From contig JALNXE010000010.1 of the NCBI GenBank assembly GCA_023230525.1, forward strand, positions 1 through 64,000: a stretch of 64,000 nt of DNA. Direction: 5' to 3'. The translations under genes and the position numbers were made by a program. Below are positions 8,904-17,446 of this stretch, in pieces. Under the pieces are notes generated by a model, which did not search any database, was not told the origin of the DNA, and saw only the letters and a program-made list of their open reading frames with translations. Each line of letters begins with the position of its first letter. Position 1 is the stretch's first letter. This stretch comes from Desulfobulbaceae bacterium. Its GTDB lineage: Bacteria; Desulfobacterota; Desulfobulbia; Desulfobulbales; SURF-16.

Positions 8904-9842
8904 ATGAAATATCTGTTTGGACCCGTCAACTCCCGGCGACTCGGTTTGTCACTGGGCATCGATCTTCTCCCCGCCAAAATCTGCAACTTCAACTGCATTT
9001 ATTGCGAGGTGGGGCCGACCACCATTTTTACCTGCGAGAGAAAGGAATACACCCCAACCAGAGAAATCATTGACGAAATAGACTCTTTTCTGGCAACATC
9101 CGGTCAGGCCAAGCCCATCGACGTTTTTACCATCACGGCAAGCGGCGAGCCCACCCTGCACAGCGGACTCGGCGAGATCATCAACCACCTGAAAGGGAAA
9201 ACCGGCCTGCCGGTGGCCGTGCTCACCAACGGCTCGCTGCTTTATCGGGAAGATGTGCGGCAGGAGCTTCAGCATGCCGACATAGTCATTCCTTCTCTCG
9301 ATTCTGCCAGAGAGGAAAGTTTTCGGAAAATAAACAGGCCGGCACAATGTGCAAAGTTACAGGAGATCATTGATGGACTTTGTCTCTTTGCCCGAAATTT
9401 CAGAGGGGAACTATGGCTCGAAATCCTTCTGAGCAAAGGCATCAATGACTCTGCGGAAGATCTTGCCGCCTTAAGGCAGGCACTTATTGATATTAACCCG
9501 GCAAAAATTCAGCTGAACACGGTAGTTCGTCCTCCCCTGGAGGAGTTTGCCAAGCCCCTGACGGAAACCGAACTGGCGGAAATCAGCCGGCAGCTTCCCG
9601 GAACCGTTGAGATTATAGCAGATTTCCGCAACAGGAAGAGAGAGAATACCCGATCAGCCAAAAAAACAGAATTACTTGAAATGCTGCGAAGACGCCCCTG
9701 CACCGAGACAGATATCTGCGAGGCCTTGAATCTTGACGGCAACTCAACCGCCCGGCTCCTAAAAGAGCTGACAGCAAGCGGTGAGATTGCTCATTCGGCG
9801 CATATGGGGAAAATCTATTACCAGACATCGCAAACAGCCTGA
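8904..9842 (+). CDS. TYW1-like radical SAM protein with C-terminal winged helix
   Basis: A 312-residue radical SAM enzyme. The cluster motif CX3CX2C is CNFNCIYC (Cys27, Cys31, Cys34), followed by the ITASGEPTLH block that replaces the classical GGEP element. The N-terminal FGPVNSRRLGLSLGIDLLP sequence is characteristic of the COG0731 family, which is related to the wyosine tRNA-modification enzyme TYW1. About 65 C-terminal residues (from LLEMLRRRPCTETDI) look like a winged-helix DNA-binding domain. The substrate is unknown. It lies 69 bases upstream of the RNase E/G gene in the same direction and may be co-transcribed with it, which would fit an RNA-related role, but this is inference. Confidence 0.85.
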   Translation: MKYLFGPVNSRRLGLSLGIDLLPAKICNFNCIYCEVGPTTIFTCERKEYTPTREIIDEIDSFLATSGQAKPIDVFTITASGEPTLHSGLGEIINHLKGKTGLPVAVLTNGSLLYREDVRQELQHADIVIPSLDSAREESFRKINRPAQCAKLQEIIDGLCLFARNFRGELWLEILLSKGINDSAEDLAALRQALIDINPAKIQLNTVVRPPLEEFAKPLTETELAEISRQLPGTVEIIADFRNRKRENTRSAKKTELLEMLRRRPCTETDICEALNLDGNSTARLLKELTASGEIAHSAHMGKIYYQTSQTA

Positions 9843-9911
9843 ACAGCACTGATTCTCAGAACCTCGCCGAGACTTGGCGGTTCAGGCTGGTTTGCCACCC
9901 GAAGGAAAAAC

Positions 9912-11591
9912 ATGAGCGACGAAAAAACACCCGAAAACACCAAAGAAGAAAAGGCCGAGACCCAGGCCCCGGCCAGCACCAAAAAACCCAGATCCCGGCC
10001 ACGAAAATCACCGGCGAAAAAGCCACCCGCGGCAAAAAAGAAAGCAGCCCCGCCGAAAGCTGTCCCGCCGGAGGATGAGGAAGAAAAATCCAGCGGCGGC
10101 GCCCTGAAGCTGCTCATCAACTCGGAGGAACCGGAGGAGGCCCGCATCGCCCTGCTGGAAAACGGCAAACTGACTTCCTTTCATGTGGAAACCGTTTCCA
10201 GCGCCCAGACCAAGGGCAACATCTACAAAGGCATTATTACCGCCATCGAGCCCAATCTGCAGGCGGTTTTTGTCGATATGGGCATTGAACGCAACGGCTT
10301 TCTGCCCTTTGGCGACATCCATCCGGAATACTACTGCAAGGAGGTGCCGGCCTCGACCCACTGGAAGGACCTGAAGATTCAGGAAGTGATCCGAAAGGGA
10401 CAAGAGGTGCTGGTTGAGGTGGTCAAGGAGGCCACAGGCAACAAGGGGGCAAGCATCACCACCTACCTTTCCATGCCTGGCAGGTATGTAGTCCTTATGC
10501 CGGGCAGCGACAGCCATGGCATTTCCCGCAAGATTGAAGACGAGAGCCTGCGCAGCAAACTCCGGGAAATCGTCAACTCGGCCAATCTGCCCGAAGAGAT
10601 CGGCTACATCGTTCGCACCGCCAGCAAGGATGTCACTAAAACTGCTTTATTCCAGGATATCCGCTATCAGCTCAACCTGTGGAAAGAGATCAAAAAGCGC
10701 GGCCAGACCATGTCCGCTCCGGCCCTGGTATATAAAGAACAGGATGTCACCGCCCGCTTCCTGCGTGATCATTTTATCCATGAAATCCAGGAAATACTGG
10801 TGGACAATCAGATCACCTATGAGCAGGTGGAAAACTTTCTCAAGCTGCTGCCGGCCAGGCAACGGATGACCAAGGTCAAACTGCACAAAGGCGCCCGGCC
10901 CATCTTCAACCTTTATCAGATTGAAGAGCAGATTGAGCAGATCTACCAGCCTGCCGTCACCCTTCCTTCCGGGGGCTCCATTGTCATTAATCCCACGGAG
11001 GCCCTGGTGGCGATTGATGTCAATTCCGGCCGCACCTCAAAAGATAAAAATTTTGAAGAGACCATTTTCCTGGCCAACATGGAAGCAGCCGAGGAAATGG
11101 CCCGGCAGCTCCGGCTCAGGGACCTTGGCGGCCTCATCGTTGTCGACTTCATCGATATGCGTGACAAGAAACACATCCGGGAGGTTGAAAAGCAGGTCAA
11201 GTCCTGCATGAAACATGACAAGGCCAAGGTGGATATCAGCCGCATCTCAAAATTCGGTCTGATGCAGATTTCCCGGCAGAGACTGGGGCCGCCGGTCCAG
11301 AAGGGCAGCTACACCATCTGCGAACACTGCCAGGGTCTCGGCATGGTCCGCTCGGTGGAAACCATGGCCCTGGCCCAGTTGCGCCGCATCCACACCGGAG
11401 CCATCAAAAAGACGACCGAGAAGATCACCTGCCGATTTCCGCTGGCCATTGCCCAATACATGCTGAATCAGAAAAGGGCTGACCTTGTCGAACTTGAAGA
11501 AAAATACAACGTGGGCATCACTATCATCGCTGACCCGGACATGAACCCCACGCAATCCCAAATCGACTTTCACAAAGGAGCTGAAGAATAG
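9912..11591 (+). CDS. rng: Ribonuclease E/G
   Basis: Endoribonuclease that cuts AU-rich single-stranded RNA in rRNA maturation and mRNA decay. The 559-residue protein starts with a basic, Lys/Pro/Ala-rich disordered segment of about 55 residues, then an S1 RNA-binding region (IYKGIITAIEPNLQAVFVDMG, with the NGFLPFGDIHPEYY insert). The DNase I-like catalytic core follows, with metal-binding Asp369 (AIDVNSGRT) and Asp412 (VVDFIDM). The zinc-link CxxC (Cys470, Cys473 in CEHC) that joins dimers is present. There is no long C-terminal degradosome scaffold, so in length it is RNase G-like. An AAGGAAAAAC sequence before the ATG acts as ribosome binding site. Confidence 0.94.
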   Translation: MSDEKTPENTKEEKAETQAPASTKKPRSRPRKSPAKKPPAAKKKAAPPKAVPPEDEEEKSSGGALKLLINSEEPEEARIALLENGKLTSFHVETVSSAQTKGNIYKGIITAIEPNLQAVFVDMGIERNGFLPFGDIHPEYYCKEVPASTHWKDLKIQEVIRKGQEVLVEVVKEATGNKGASITTYLSMPGRYVVLMPGSDSHGISRKIEDESLRSKLREIVNSANLPEEIGYIVRTASKDVTKTALFQDIRYQLNLWKEIKKRGQTMSAPALVYKEQDVTARFLRDHFIHEIQEILVDNQITYEQVENFLKLLPARQRMTKVKLHKGARPIFNLYQIEEQIEQIYQPAVTLPSGGSIVINPTEALVAIDVNSGRTSKDKNFEETIFLANMEAAEEMARQLRLRDLGGLIVVDFIDMRDKKHIREVEKQVKSCMKHDKAKVDISRISKFGLMQISRQRLGPPVQKGSYTICEHCQGLGMVRSVETMALAQLRRIHTGAIKKTTEKITCRFPLAIAQYMLNQKRADLVELEEKYNVGITIIADPDMNPTQSQIDFHKGAEE

Positions 11592-11649
11592 CAGCGCCTG
11601 CGCAGTAAGCAGTGCGACAATTTGCCTAATTGAATATCCGCCGTTTTCC

Positions 11650-11665
11650 GTTTACAGATGTAAAC
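11650..11665. promoter_or_regulatory. Palindromic operator-like site
   Basis: A near-perfect palindrome: GTTTACA and TGTAAAC (7-bp arms, 11650-11656 and 11659-11665) around a 2-base centre. It lies about 30 bases before the riboswitch, where a transcription factor could control the same promoter. The cognate regulator is unknown. Confidence 0.45.
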
Positions 11666-11693
11666 AGTCTTTTGACTTTAAATTTTGGCATAC

Positions 11694-11779
11694 ATAACAA
11701 GATAAAGCCAAACCCCGCGTGAGCCGGGGACGGAAAACCGCGGATCTTCCCCATCAAGATTGCCGGGTTGCCTTGTTAT
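11694..11779 (+). promoter_or_regulatory. c-di-GMP-I (GEMM-I) type riboswitch aptamer
   Basis: The fold can be drawn directly. An 8-bp perfect closing stem P1 pairs 11694-11701 (ATAACAAG) with 11772-11779 (CTTGTTAT). Next comes the CCAAACC junction element, then a hairpin closed by CCCCGC and GC-C-GGGG with a GTGA (GNRA) tetraloop and one bulged C. GACGGAAAACC follows, matching the family GACGNAAAGCC consensus. A second hairpin (ATCTT with AAGAT, about 11744-11760) carries the side expected to contain the tetraloop receptor, and the 3' GCCGGGTTGCC block corresponds to the conserved ligand-binding strand. It sits in the leader of a multiheme cytochrome gene, as in Geobacter GEMM-I elements, some of which sense cyclic AMP-GMP. 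Which dinucleotide this one binds cannot be decided by eye. Confidence 0.85.
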
Positions 11780-11802
11780 TACGAGTGGCCCGGCTTTTTT
11801 TT
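11762..11802 (+). terminator. Riboswitch expression-platform terminator
   Basis: GCCGGG (11762-11767) pairs with CCCGGC (11789-11794), followed by eight T (11795-11802). The 5' arm is the conserved 3' strand of the aptamer, and the loop contains the 3' half of P1. Terminator and ligand-bound aptamer are therefore mutually exclusive, which predicts an ON switch. Confidence 0.85.
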
Positions 11803-12082
11803 ACGGCCACCTCCTGACAAAAAAGTGGATCGCCAAGGTGATGCAATTGGGGCTCCCGGAAAGCGGTGGTGTTATGAGAAAAGCCTTGTTGAAAATTTCC
11901 TCCGGCAATGTGCCGTCCCCGCCCAACCCTCCCTTTGCCCTTCCTCTCTTCACCTTTTCCGCCCGCTGCATGAACCAACGAGCCCTCCCGCAAGGCAATT
12001 CCCCATGCAGCCAAATGAAACGATCAATCAGAGCAGAAAAGCAGTAGATAATGACAAGAATGAAGATGCACCGGAGGCGTAT
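11803..12082 (+). other. Leader between riboswitch and cytochrome start
   Basis: About 280 bases with no supported gene. The frame is open across it into the cytochrome, but the good ribosome binding site and signal peptide place the true start at 12083. The sequence is pyrimidine-rich in the middle. No second RNA element was recognised. Confidence 0.5.
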
Positions 12083-13177
12083 ATGACAAACATTTCTCTT
12101 AGCGAGCGGAAGCTTCTCCTCTATTCAATTCTCACCCTTGCCGTGGGCCTGTCTGCCAGCCCTGCCACGGCAAAAGTGAGCGGTGTCTGCGGTAACTGTC
12201 ACACCATGCATAATTCCCAGGACGGCACGGCGGTCCTGCACAGCGGCGCAGGCTGGGCGGACGACGGCACTTTCAGTTCAGGAGAGGCCTCGGAGACCCC
12301 GGTTGGCTATCTGCTCATCGCCGATTGTGTCGGCTGCCACTCTTCCACGTCGGCCGACAAAACGATTATACAGCTGGGCGACAACCGGATTCCCATTGTC
12401 TTTAATACCGGGGCATACCCCAGCAAGGCCCTGGCCGGCGGCAATTTTTACAACGTTTCCCGGGGCGAAACCTATGACGGATACGGCCACAATGTCTACG
12501 GCATCTCGGAACACGACAGCAAACTGATGACCGCGCCCGGCAATAACCGGTGCGGCAACGCCAACTCCTGCCACAATACCCTGGCCGTGGCACCCACCGC
12601 CCAGAATGATTACCGGGGCAGCTGCCAGGGTTGCCACTATAATGTCTATCATCACCAGGACAATGACCGCTACCGCTTTCTCAATTCCCATGATGAACAG
12701 TTTGGCGCCTACGTGCAAGGCGTTGAGCACGCCTCCTGGGAATACCCCGATGATACGACTTTAACCGATCACAATTTCTACAAGGGAGTGGACAGGGATA
12801 ACATCGGACAAGGGGGAACCCTCGAGTTGAAGCAAACCCAGGGCATCTCCAGCTACTGCGCGGGCTGCCACAATACATTTCACAGTATTGAAGGAATAGG
12901 CACGGACACCTGGCTGCGCCATCCGACCGACATCGTTCTGCCCGAGGAAGGGGAATACGCGCAGTACAACCCGGTGACCAACTATGAGACCCAGTCGCCG
13001 GTGGCCTGGATCAATCCGGCCACGCCGCAACGGGACGAGGCCATTGTCATGTGCCTGTCCTGCCACCGGGTGCATGGCTCAGAGCACCCGGACATCCTGC
13101 GCTGGGATTACAGTGAAATGGTCGCCAATCAACCTAATGGCGAAGGCTGCTTCGTCTGCCATACGACCAAGGATTGA
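12083..13177 (+). CDS. Secreted multiheme cytochrome c
   Basis: A 364-residue c-type cytochrome. The ATG at 12083 is chosen because GGAGG lies six bases upstream and a clean signal peptide follows (hydrophobic core about residues 11-25, cleavage near ATA-KVSG). There are six CXXCH heme sites at Cys36 (CGNCH), Cys82 (CVGCH), Cys181 (CQGCH), Cys259 (CAGCH), Cys324 (CLSCH) and Cys356 (CFVCH). A seventh, irregular site is CX5CH at Cys157-His164 (CGNANSCH). The opening CGNCHTMHNSQDG is common in the multiheme cytochromes of Geobacter and relatives. It probably carries electrons in the periplasm or at the outer surface. Its leader holds a GEMM-I type riboswitch, so expression should depend on a cyclic dinucleotide. 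The redox partner is not known. Confidence 0.9.
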   Translation: MTNISLSERKLLLYSILTLAVGLSASPATAKVSGVCGNCHTMHNSQDGTAVLHSGAGWADDGTFSSGEASETPVGYLLIADCVGCHSSTSADKTIIQLGDNRIPIVFNTGAYPSKALAGGNFYNVSRGETYDGYGHNVYGISEHDSKLMTAPGNNRCGNANSCHNTLAVAPTAQNDYRGSCQGCHYNVYHHQDNDRYRFLNSHDEQFGAYVQGVEHASWEYPDDTTLTDHNFYKGVDRDNIGQGGTLELKQTQGISSYCAGCHNTFHSIEGIGTDTWLRHPTDIVLPEEGEYAQYNPVTNYETQSPVAWINPATPQRDEAIVMCLSCHRVHGSEHPDILRWDYSEMVANQPNGEGCFVCHTTKD

Positions 13178-13213
13178 AAAAACCTGGGAATAGCGCCAGC
13201 GCGCTATTCCCAG
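13177..13213 (-). terminator. gspG: Terminator of the lon-mltG-gspG run
   Basis: A perfect 13-bp stem (13184-13196 with 13201-13213) with a 4-base loop. On the minus strand it is followed by a run of six T (plus-strand A at 13177-13182). Its distal arm covers the last codons and stop of gspG. It is also just past the convergent cytochrome stop. Confidence 0.85.
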
Positions 13214-13662
13214 CTTCCCACATCCGCATTTTCTTTTTCCCCGCCCTCCCGGTTGTCAGCCCCGAGGGAATAGATATCCACTTCCCCATGCTCACCCGGA
13301 TTCTGATAGTGGTATTCGTTATCCCACGGGTCCATGGGCACCCCCTTCTTTAAATAGGGCCCATCCCATTTATCTTCACCCGGGTTGACCACCAGGGCCT
13401 CAAGGCCTTCCTGCTGGGAAGGATAATGGCCGATATCGAGCCGATAGGCATCCAGTGAGGCCATCAGCATGCCGATCTGGGTTTTCGCTGTTTTCTGCTT
13501 TGCCGTGCCCAGCTTTTTAAACATTGCCGGGCCGACCAGAGATGCCAGAAGGCCCAGGATGACCATAACAATCATCAACTCCATAAGGGAAAAACCGCGC
13601 TGGTTGCGCCGCCTTCCCGCAGGGTCCCTTTTCTCTCTGTAGGTCAATTCCGCATTTGTCAT
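13204..13662 (-). CDS. gspG: Type II secretion major pseudopilin GspG
   Basis: Major subunit of the periplasmic pseudopilus that drives type II secretion. The 152-residue preprotein has the prepilin peptidase site after Gly23 (QRG-FSLMELM) with Glu28 as the conserved Glu5 of the mature protein, then a hydrophobic helix. The GspG-specific C-terminal part follows (YPSQQEGLEAL, DPWDNEYHYQNPG, DIYSLGADN), including the calcium-binding loop region. The leader peptide of 23 residues is longer than usual. No other gsp gene is nearby; it stands as an orphan behind lon and mltG. Its stop lies inside the terminator stem. Confidence 0.92.
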   Translation of the reverse strand: MTNAELTYREKRDPAGRRRNQRGFSLMELMIVMVILGLLASLVGPAMFKKLGTAKQKTAKTQIGMLMASLDAYRLDIGHYPSQQEGLEALVVNPGEDKWDGPYLKKGVPMDPWDNEYHYQNPGEHGEVDIYSLGADNREGGEKENADVGSWE

Positions 13663-13725
13663 GACAAGCCTCCGCCTGAAAGTTTTTTGAGACAGGATGA
13701 ATTTTTATCTTTCATAACTGATTCA

Positions 13726-14847
13726 CTATTTTTTTTCCAACGCTGATTCTTTTGCTGATCTTCTCTGCTTCTGAAAACGGATCACCGCCCTGTTATGCTC
13801 CTCCAGACTGGTGGAAAAATAGTGGCTGCCATCGTTTTTGGCGACGAAATAGAGATAGGCCACGTCTGCCGGATGAAGAACGGCAGCCAGCGACTCCTTG
13901 CCGGGGTTGGCGATGGGCCCTACCGGCAAACCCGTTTGGGTATAGGTATTGTAAGGAGAAGGAGTGATCAGATCTTTGCGGGTGATATTGCCATTGAAAT
14001 CATTGATCCCATATATAACAGTGGGATCAGCCTGCAATTTCATATTGTTTTTGAGCCGGTTGAGAAAAACAGCGGCAATCAGCGGCCGTTCTTCCGGCAG
14101 GGCGGTTTCTTTTTCAACAATAGAGGCCAGAATGACAACTTCATGCTGAGAAAGCTTTGGCAGGCCCGGCTGGCCGGGAAGATGATCCTGCTTGGAAATT
14201 TCGGCAAAAACAGCGTTAAACCGGCGCACCATCATTGAGATAATCTCACCAAGCATCTGGCCCCGGGTAACGAGATAGGTATCAGGAAACAGATATCCTT
14301 CCAGAGAGGGCACATCGAGCCCCAGGGACCGGATAAACTTCTCATTCCGCACCTGTTGCAGAAAATCATGGCTCTGATAACCGAAACCGGATGCCAGCAG
14401 ATCCCCGATCTGCAGGATATTGAACCCTTCCGGGATGGTCAGCGGACGATAATAGACCTCTCCCTTGGCCAGTTTTTCAATAATTGCCTGGTTGGAGAGA
14501 CCGGCAGGGAAACTATATTCCCCGGCCTGCAGTTTGCCGACCACCCCCATTCTGCGGGCCAGCAGACCAAACCGGATATCTTCGGCAATAACATGGTTAT
14601 CGATCAGTGTTTTTCTGATCGCGACAAAGCCGCTGTCAGGGGGAATATAAACCACGATGGATTCCTGACCGCTGCCGGAACGCGGCAGGGAAGATGCGTA
14701 GGATGACACCCACAGACGAAAGCCCAAAAGGATGGCGAGCACCGCAAACAAGGCAAGGACAAGCCATTTCTGCCAATGACGTCCTCGCCTTATCCACGTA
14801 GCCAACCCATCCCTAAGAAGCTGCTTGACCTTGTCTCCTGCTTTCAC
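13726..14847 (-). CDS. mltG: Endolytic transglycosylase MltG
   Basis: Inner-membrane endolytic murein transglycosylase thought to terminate nascent glycan strands. The 373-residue protein has a basic N-terminal cytoplasmic stretch, one membrane anchor (about residues 28-46), then a LysM-like region and the YceG catalytic domain. The catalytic glutamate is Glu245 in ASIVEKET, followed by ADPTVIYG and the TYTQTGLPVGPIANPG block diagnostic of MltG. It lies 33 bases downstream of lon and about 60 upstream of gspG, all on the minus strand and ending in one terminator, so the three are probably transcribed together. Confidence 0.95.
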   Translation of the reverse strand: MKAGDKVKQLLRDGLATWIRRGRHWQKWLVLALFAVLAILLGFRLWVSSYASSLPRSGSGQESIVVYIPPDSGFVAIRKTLIDNHVIAEDIRFGLLARRMGVVGKLQAGEYSFPAGLSNQAIIEKLAKGEVYYRPLTIPEGFNILQIGDLLASGFGYQSHDFLQQVRNEKFIRSLGLDVPSLEGYLFPDTYLVTRGQMLGEIISMMVRRFNAVFAEISKQDHLPGQPGLPKLSQHEVVILASIVEKETALPEERPLIAAVFLNRLKNNMKLQADPTVIYGINDFNGNITRKDLITPSPYNTYTQTGLPVGPIANPGKESLAAVLHPADVAYLYFVAKNDGSHYFSTSLEEHNRAVIRFQKQRRSAKESALEKK

Positions 14848-14880
14848 CTAAATCCTGCATCATAAAGAAGGAAATATACT

Positions 14881-17250
14881 TTAAAAAATCTTGGCCAGGA
14901 GCTGATCAACATTTTTCACCGGAACAAAATTGATCTGATCCCGCAGGACCTTGGGAATTTCAACCAGATCCGTTTTGTTCTGATCGGGAATAATCACCGT
15001 GGTGATTTTCGCCCGCAGGGCGGCCAGGGCCTTTTCCTTTAAACCGCCGATGGGCAAAACCCGGCCGCGCAAGGTGATCTCGCCGGTCATGGCAACATCC
15101 TGTCGCACCTTCTTGCCGATTAAAGCCGAATAAAGGGCGGCAACTATCGTCACGCCGGCAGACGGCCCATCCTTTGGAATGGCTCCGGCAGGCACATGCA
15201 CATGCACATCAATCTTTTCGAAATAGTTCTCATCCTTGCCAAGCTTTTCCAGACGGGAGCGGCAGACGGTCATTGCCGCCTGGGCAGATTCCTTCATCAC
15301 ATCGCCAAGCTGCCCGGTAAGGGTCAGGCCTCCCTTGCCTTTGAGCAGAGAAACCTCAACATACAGTATCTCACCGCCAACCTCGGTCCAGGCTAAACCG
15401 GTGGCCAGACCAGGCTGATCAATAACGTCAATTTCCGCTTCCGGCTGGAACCTGGGCGGCCCGAGATATTTGTTTAAGGTACGCTTGTTGACCGCGAACG
15501 GCCCCTTCCCTCCTTCAGCTACCCGCCGCGCCACCTTGCGGCAGACCTTGCCGATCTCCCGTTCCAGGTTCCGCAGTCCCGCCTCTTTGGTATAGTTGGT
15601 GACCATGAGGCTCAAGGTTTCATCATCCACACTGAAATGCTTCTCCTGAAGACCGTTCTGCTGCAGCTGACGCGGCACCAGATAGCGGTTGGCGATAACA
15701 ATTTTTTCCTCCAGGGTATAGCCGGAAAGACGGATCACCTCCATGCGGTCGAGCAACGGGCCGGGAATGGTGTCCGTAACATTGGCGGTGGTAATAAACA
15801 TCACCTTGGACAAATCATAAGGCTGATTGAGATAGTGGTCGGTAAACTCAAAATTCTGCTCCGGATCAAGCACCTCCAGCAGCGCAGAGGATGGATCCCC
15901 CCGATAATCCGAGCCGACTTTATCGATCTCATCCATCATGAAAACCGGATTATTGGAACCGACAATCTTCAGCCCCTGAATGATACGGCCCGGCATGGCG
16001 CCGATATAGGTGCGCCGATGGCCGCGGATCTCGGCCTCATCCCGCATGCCGCCAAGGGAAAGGCGGTAGAATTTCCGGCCCATGGCCCGGGCAATTGACT
16101 TGCCCAGGGAGGTCTTGCCCACGCCCGGCGGGCCGACAAAGCAGAGAATGGGGCCTTTGGTTGCGCGGTTGAGCTTGCGCACCGCCAGATATTCGAGAAT
16201 ACGCTCCTTGACCTTTTCCAGCCCGTGATGATCCTCATCAAGCACCTGCCGGGCAATCTTCAGATCAAGAAAATCCTTGGTGCTTTTGCGCCAGGGCACG
16301 TCGAGCATCCAGTCAAGGTAGGTACGGACGATGGTTGCCTCCGAGGCATCGGGGTGCATCATCTCCAGCCGCTTCAGCTGCTTCAGGCTTTCCTTCTTGA
16401 CATTGGAAGGCATTCTCGCCTTTTCGATCTTGAGCCGCAGCTCCTCGATCTCTTCAGACTTGTCATCGATATCGCCCAGTTCCTTTTTCAGGGCCTGAAG
16501 CTGCTCCCGCAGAAAATACTCGCGCTGGGTCTTGCCCATCTCCTCCTTGGCCTCGGACTGGATCTTGGCCTGCATGGTGGAGACTTCCAGCTCCTTGTTG
16601 AGGAATTCAGCCACCTTTTTCAGGCGGTCAATGGGATCAATCGTTTCCAGGACCTGCTGCGATTCCGCTGTCTTCAACCGCAGATTGGACACCACCAGGT
16701 CAGCCAGTCGCCCCGGCTCCTCGATTTCGTTGAGAATAACCATCAACTCGGAGGAAACCACCCCCTTCAGCGACAGGATCTTTTCGGTCTGTTCCCGCAC
16801 GGTACGCATCAGCGCTTCGGTTTCAACGGACACATCCGTGGATTTTTCTTCAGGGAAAAGCTCCACCTTGGCGGTAAAATGGGGCGTCTCCTGCATGACC
16901 TTTTTGACCTGGGCCTTATGCAGGGCCTGCACCAGCACCTTCAACCTGCCGTCAGGGAGCTTCAAGGTCCGCATGATCATGCAGACCATTCCCACCTTGT
17001 AAATATCATCCTGGCCCGGCTCATCAATGGTCGAGTCCTTCTGGGTGACCAAAAGCAGCAGCTTATCACCGGCCAGGGCCTCCTGGATGGCATTGACGGA
17101 TGCCGGTCTTCCGACAAAAAGCGGGATAATCATATAATTAAAGATGACCACATCCCTCACCGCCATCATCGGCAACACCTCCGGGATTTCCGGCTCTTCC
17201 ATCTCTGTTATTTCATCTTTGTCGTGATAGATCGGATCATCATTTTGCAC
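14881..17250 (-). CDS. lon: ATP-dependent protease Lon
   Basis: Cytoplasmic hexameric AAA+ protease that degrades misfolded and regulatory proteins. The 789-residue length fits bacterial LonA. The N-terminal substrate-binding domain (LPMMAVRDVVIFNYMIIPLFVGR) is followed by a coiled-coil region, the AAA+ module with Walker A GPPGVGKTS (Lys379) and Walker B VFMMDEIDK, and the C-terminal protease domain with the Ser697/Lys740 dyad (KDGPSAG and GGLKEK). The start is a GTG at 17250, supported by GGGAGG about seven bases upstream. No CIRCE-type heat-shock operator was seen in the 17251-17446 divergent region. Confidence 0.97.
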   Translation of the reverse strand: MQNDDPIYHDKDEITEMEEPEIPEVLPMMAVRDVVIFNYMIIPLFVGRPASVNAIQEALAGDKLLLLVTQKDSTIDEPGQDDIYKVGMVCMIMRTLKLPDGRLKVLVQALHKAQVKKVMQETPHFTAKVELFPEEKSTDVSVETEALMRTVREQTEKILSLKGVVSSELMVILNEIEEPGRLADLVVSNLRLKTAESQQVLETIDPIDRLKKVAEFLNKELEVSTMQAKIQSEAKEEMGKTQREYFLREQLQALKKELGDIDDKSEEIEELRLKIEKARMPSNVKKESLKQLKRLEMMHPDASEATIVRTYLDWMLDVPWRKSTKDFLDLKIARQVLDEDHHGLEKVKERILEYLAVRKLNRATKGPILCFVGPPGVGKTSLGKSIARAMGRKFYRLSLGGMRDEAEIRGHRRTYIGAMPGRIIQGLKIVGSNNPVFMMDEIDKVGSDYRGDPSSALLEVLDPEQNFEFTDHYLNQPYDLSKVMFITTANVTDTIPGPLLDRMEVIRLSGYTLEEKIVIANRYLVPRQLQQNGLQEKHFSVDDETLSLMVTNYTKEAGLRNLEREIGKVCRKVARRVAEGGKGPFAVNKRTLNKYLGPPRFQPEAEIDVIDQPGLATGLAWTEVGGEILYVEVSLLKGKGGLTLTGQLGDVMKESAQAAMTVCRSRLEKLGKDENYFEKIDVHVHVPAGAIPKDGPSAGVTIVAALYSALIGKKVRQDVAMTGEITLRGRVLPIGGLKEKALAALRAKITTVIIPDQNKTDLVEIPKVLRDQINFVPVKNVDQLLAKIF

Positions 17251-17446
17251 AGCATACCTCCCTTCAGCCTATATCAGTATAGAAAGGCCAGTTAATCAAG
17301 CTGACATAACGTCATCACTGTACCAGTTTTGTCAAGAATTTTACACTAAACATTGCACTCGGTTAAGTCAAGTAAAGCCAATGAATAGCGCCGCCTTTTT
17401 CCAGAAAATCTGTTGAAGTTAATGACAATTTGCTCCATTATATGCC

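Noticed and set aside
17251..17446. Heat-shock CIRCE operator in front of lon
   Set aside because: No TTAGCACTC-N9-GAGTGCTAA inverted repeat is present in the divergent region.
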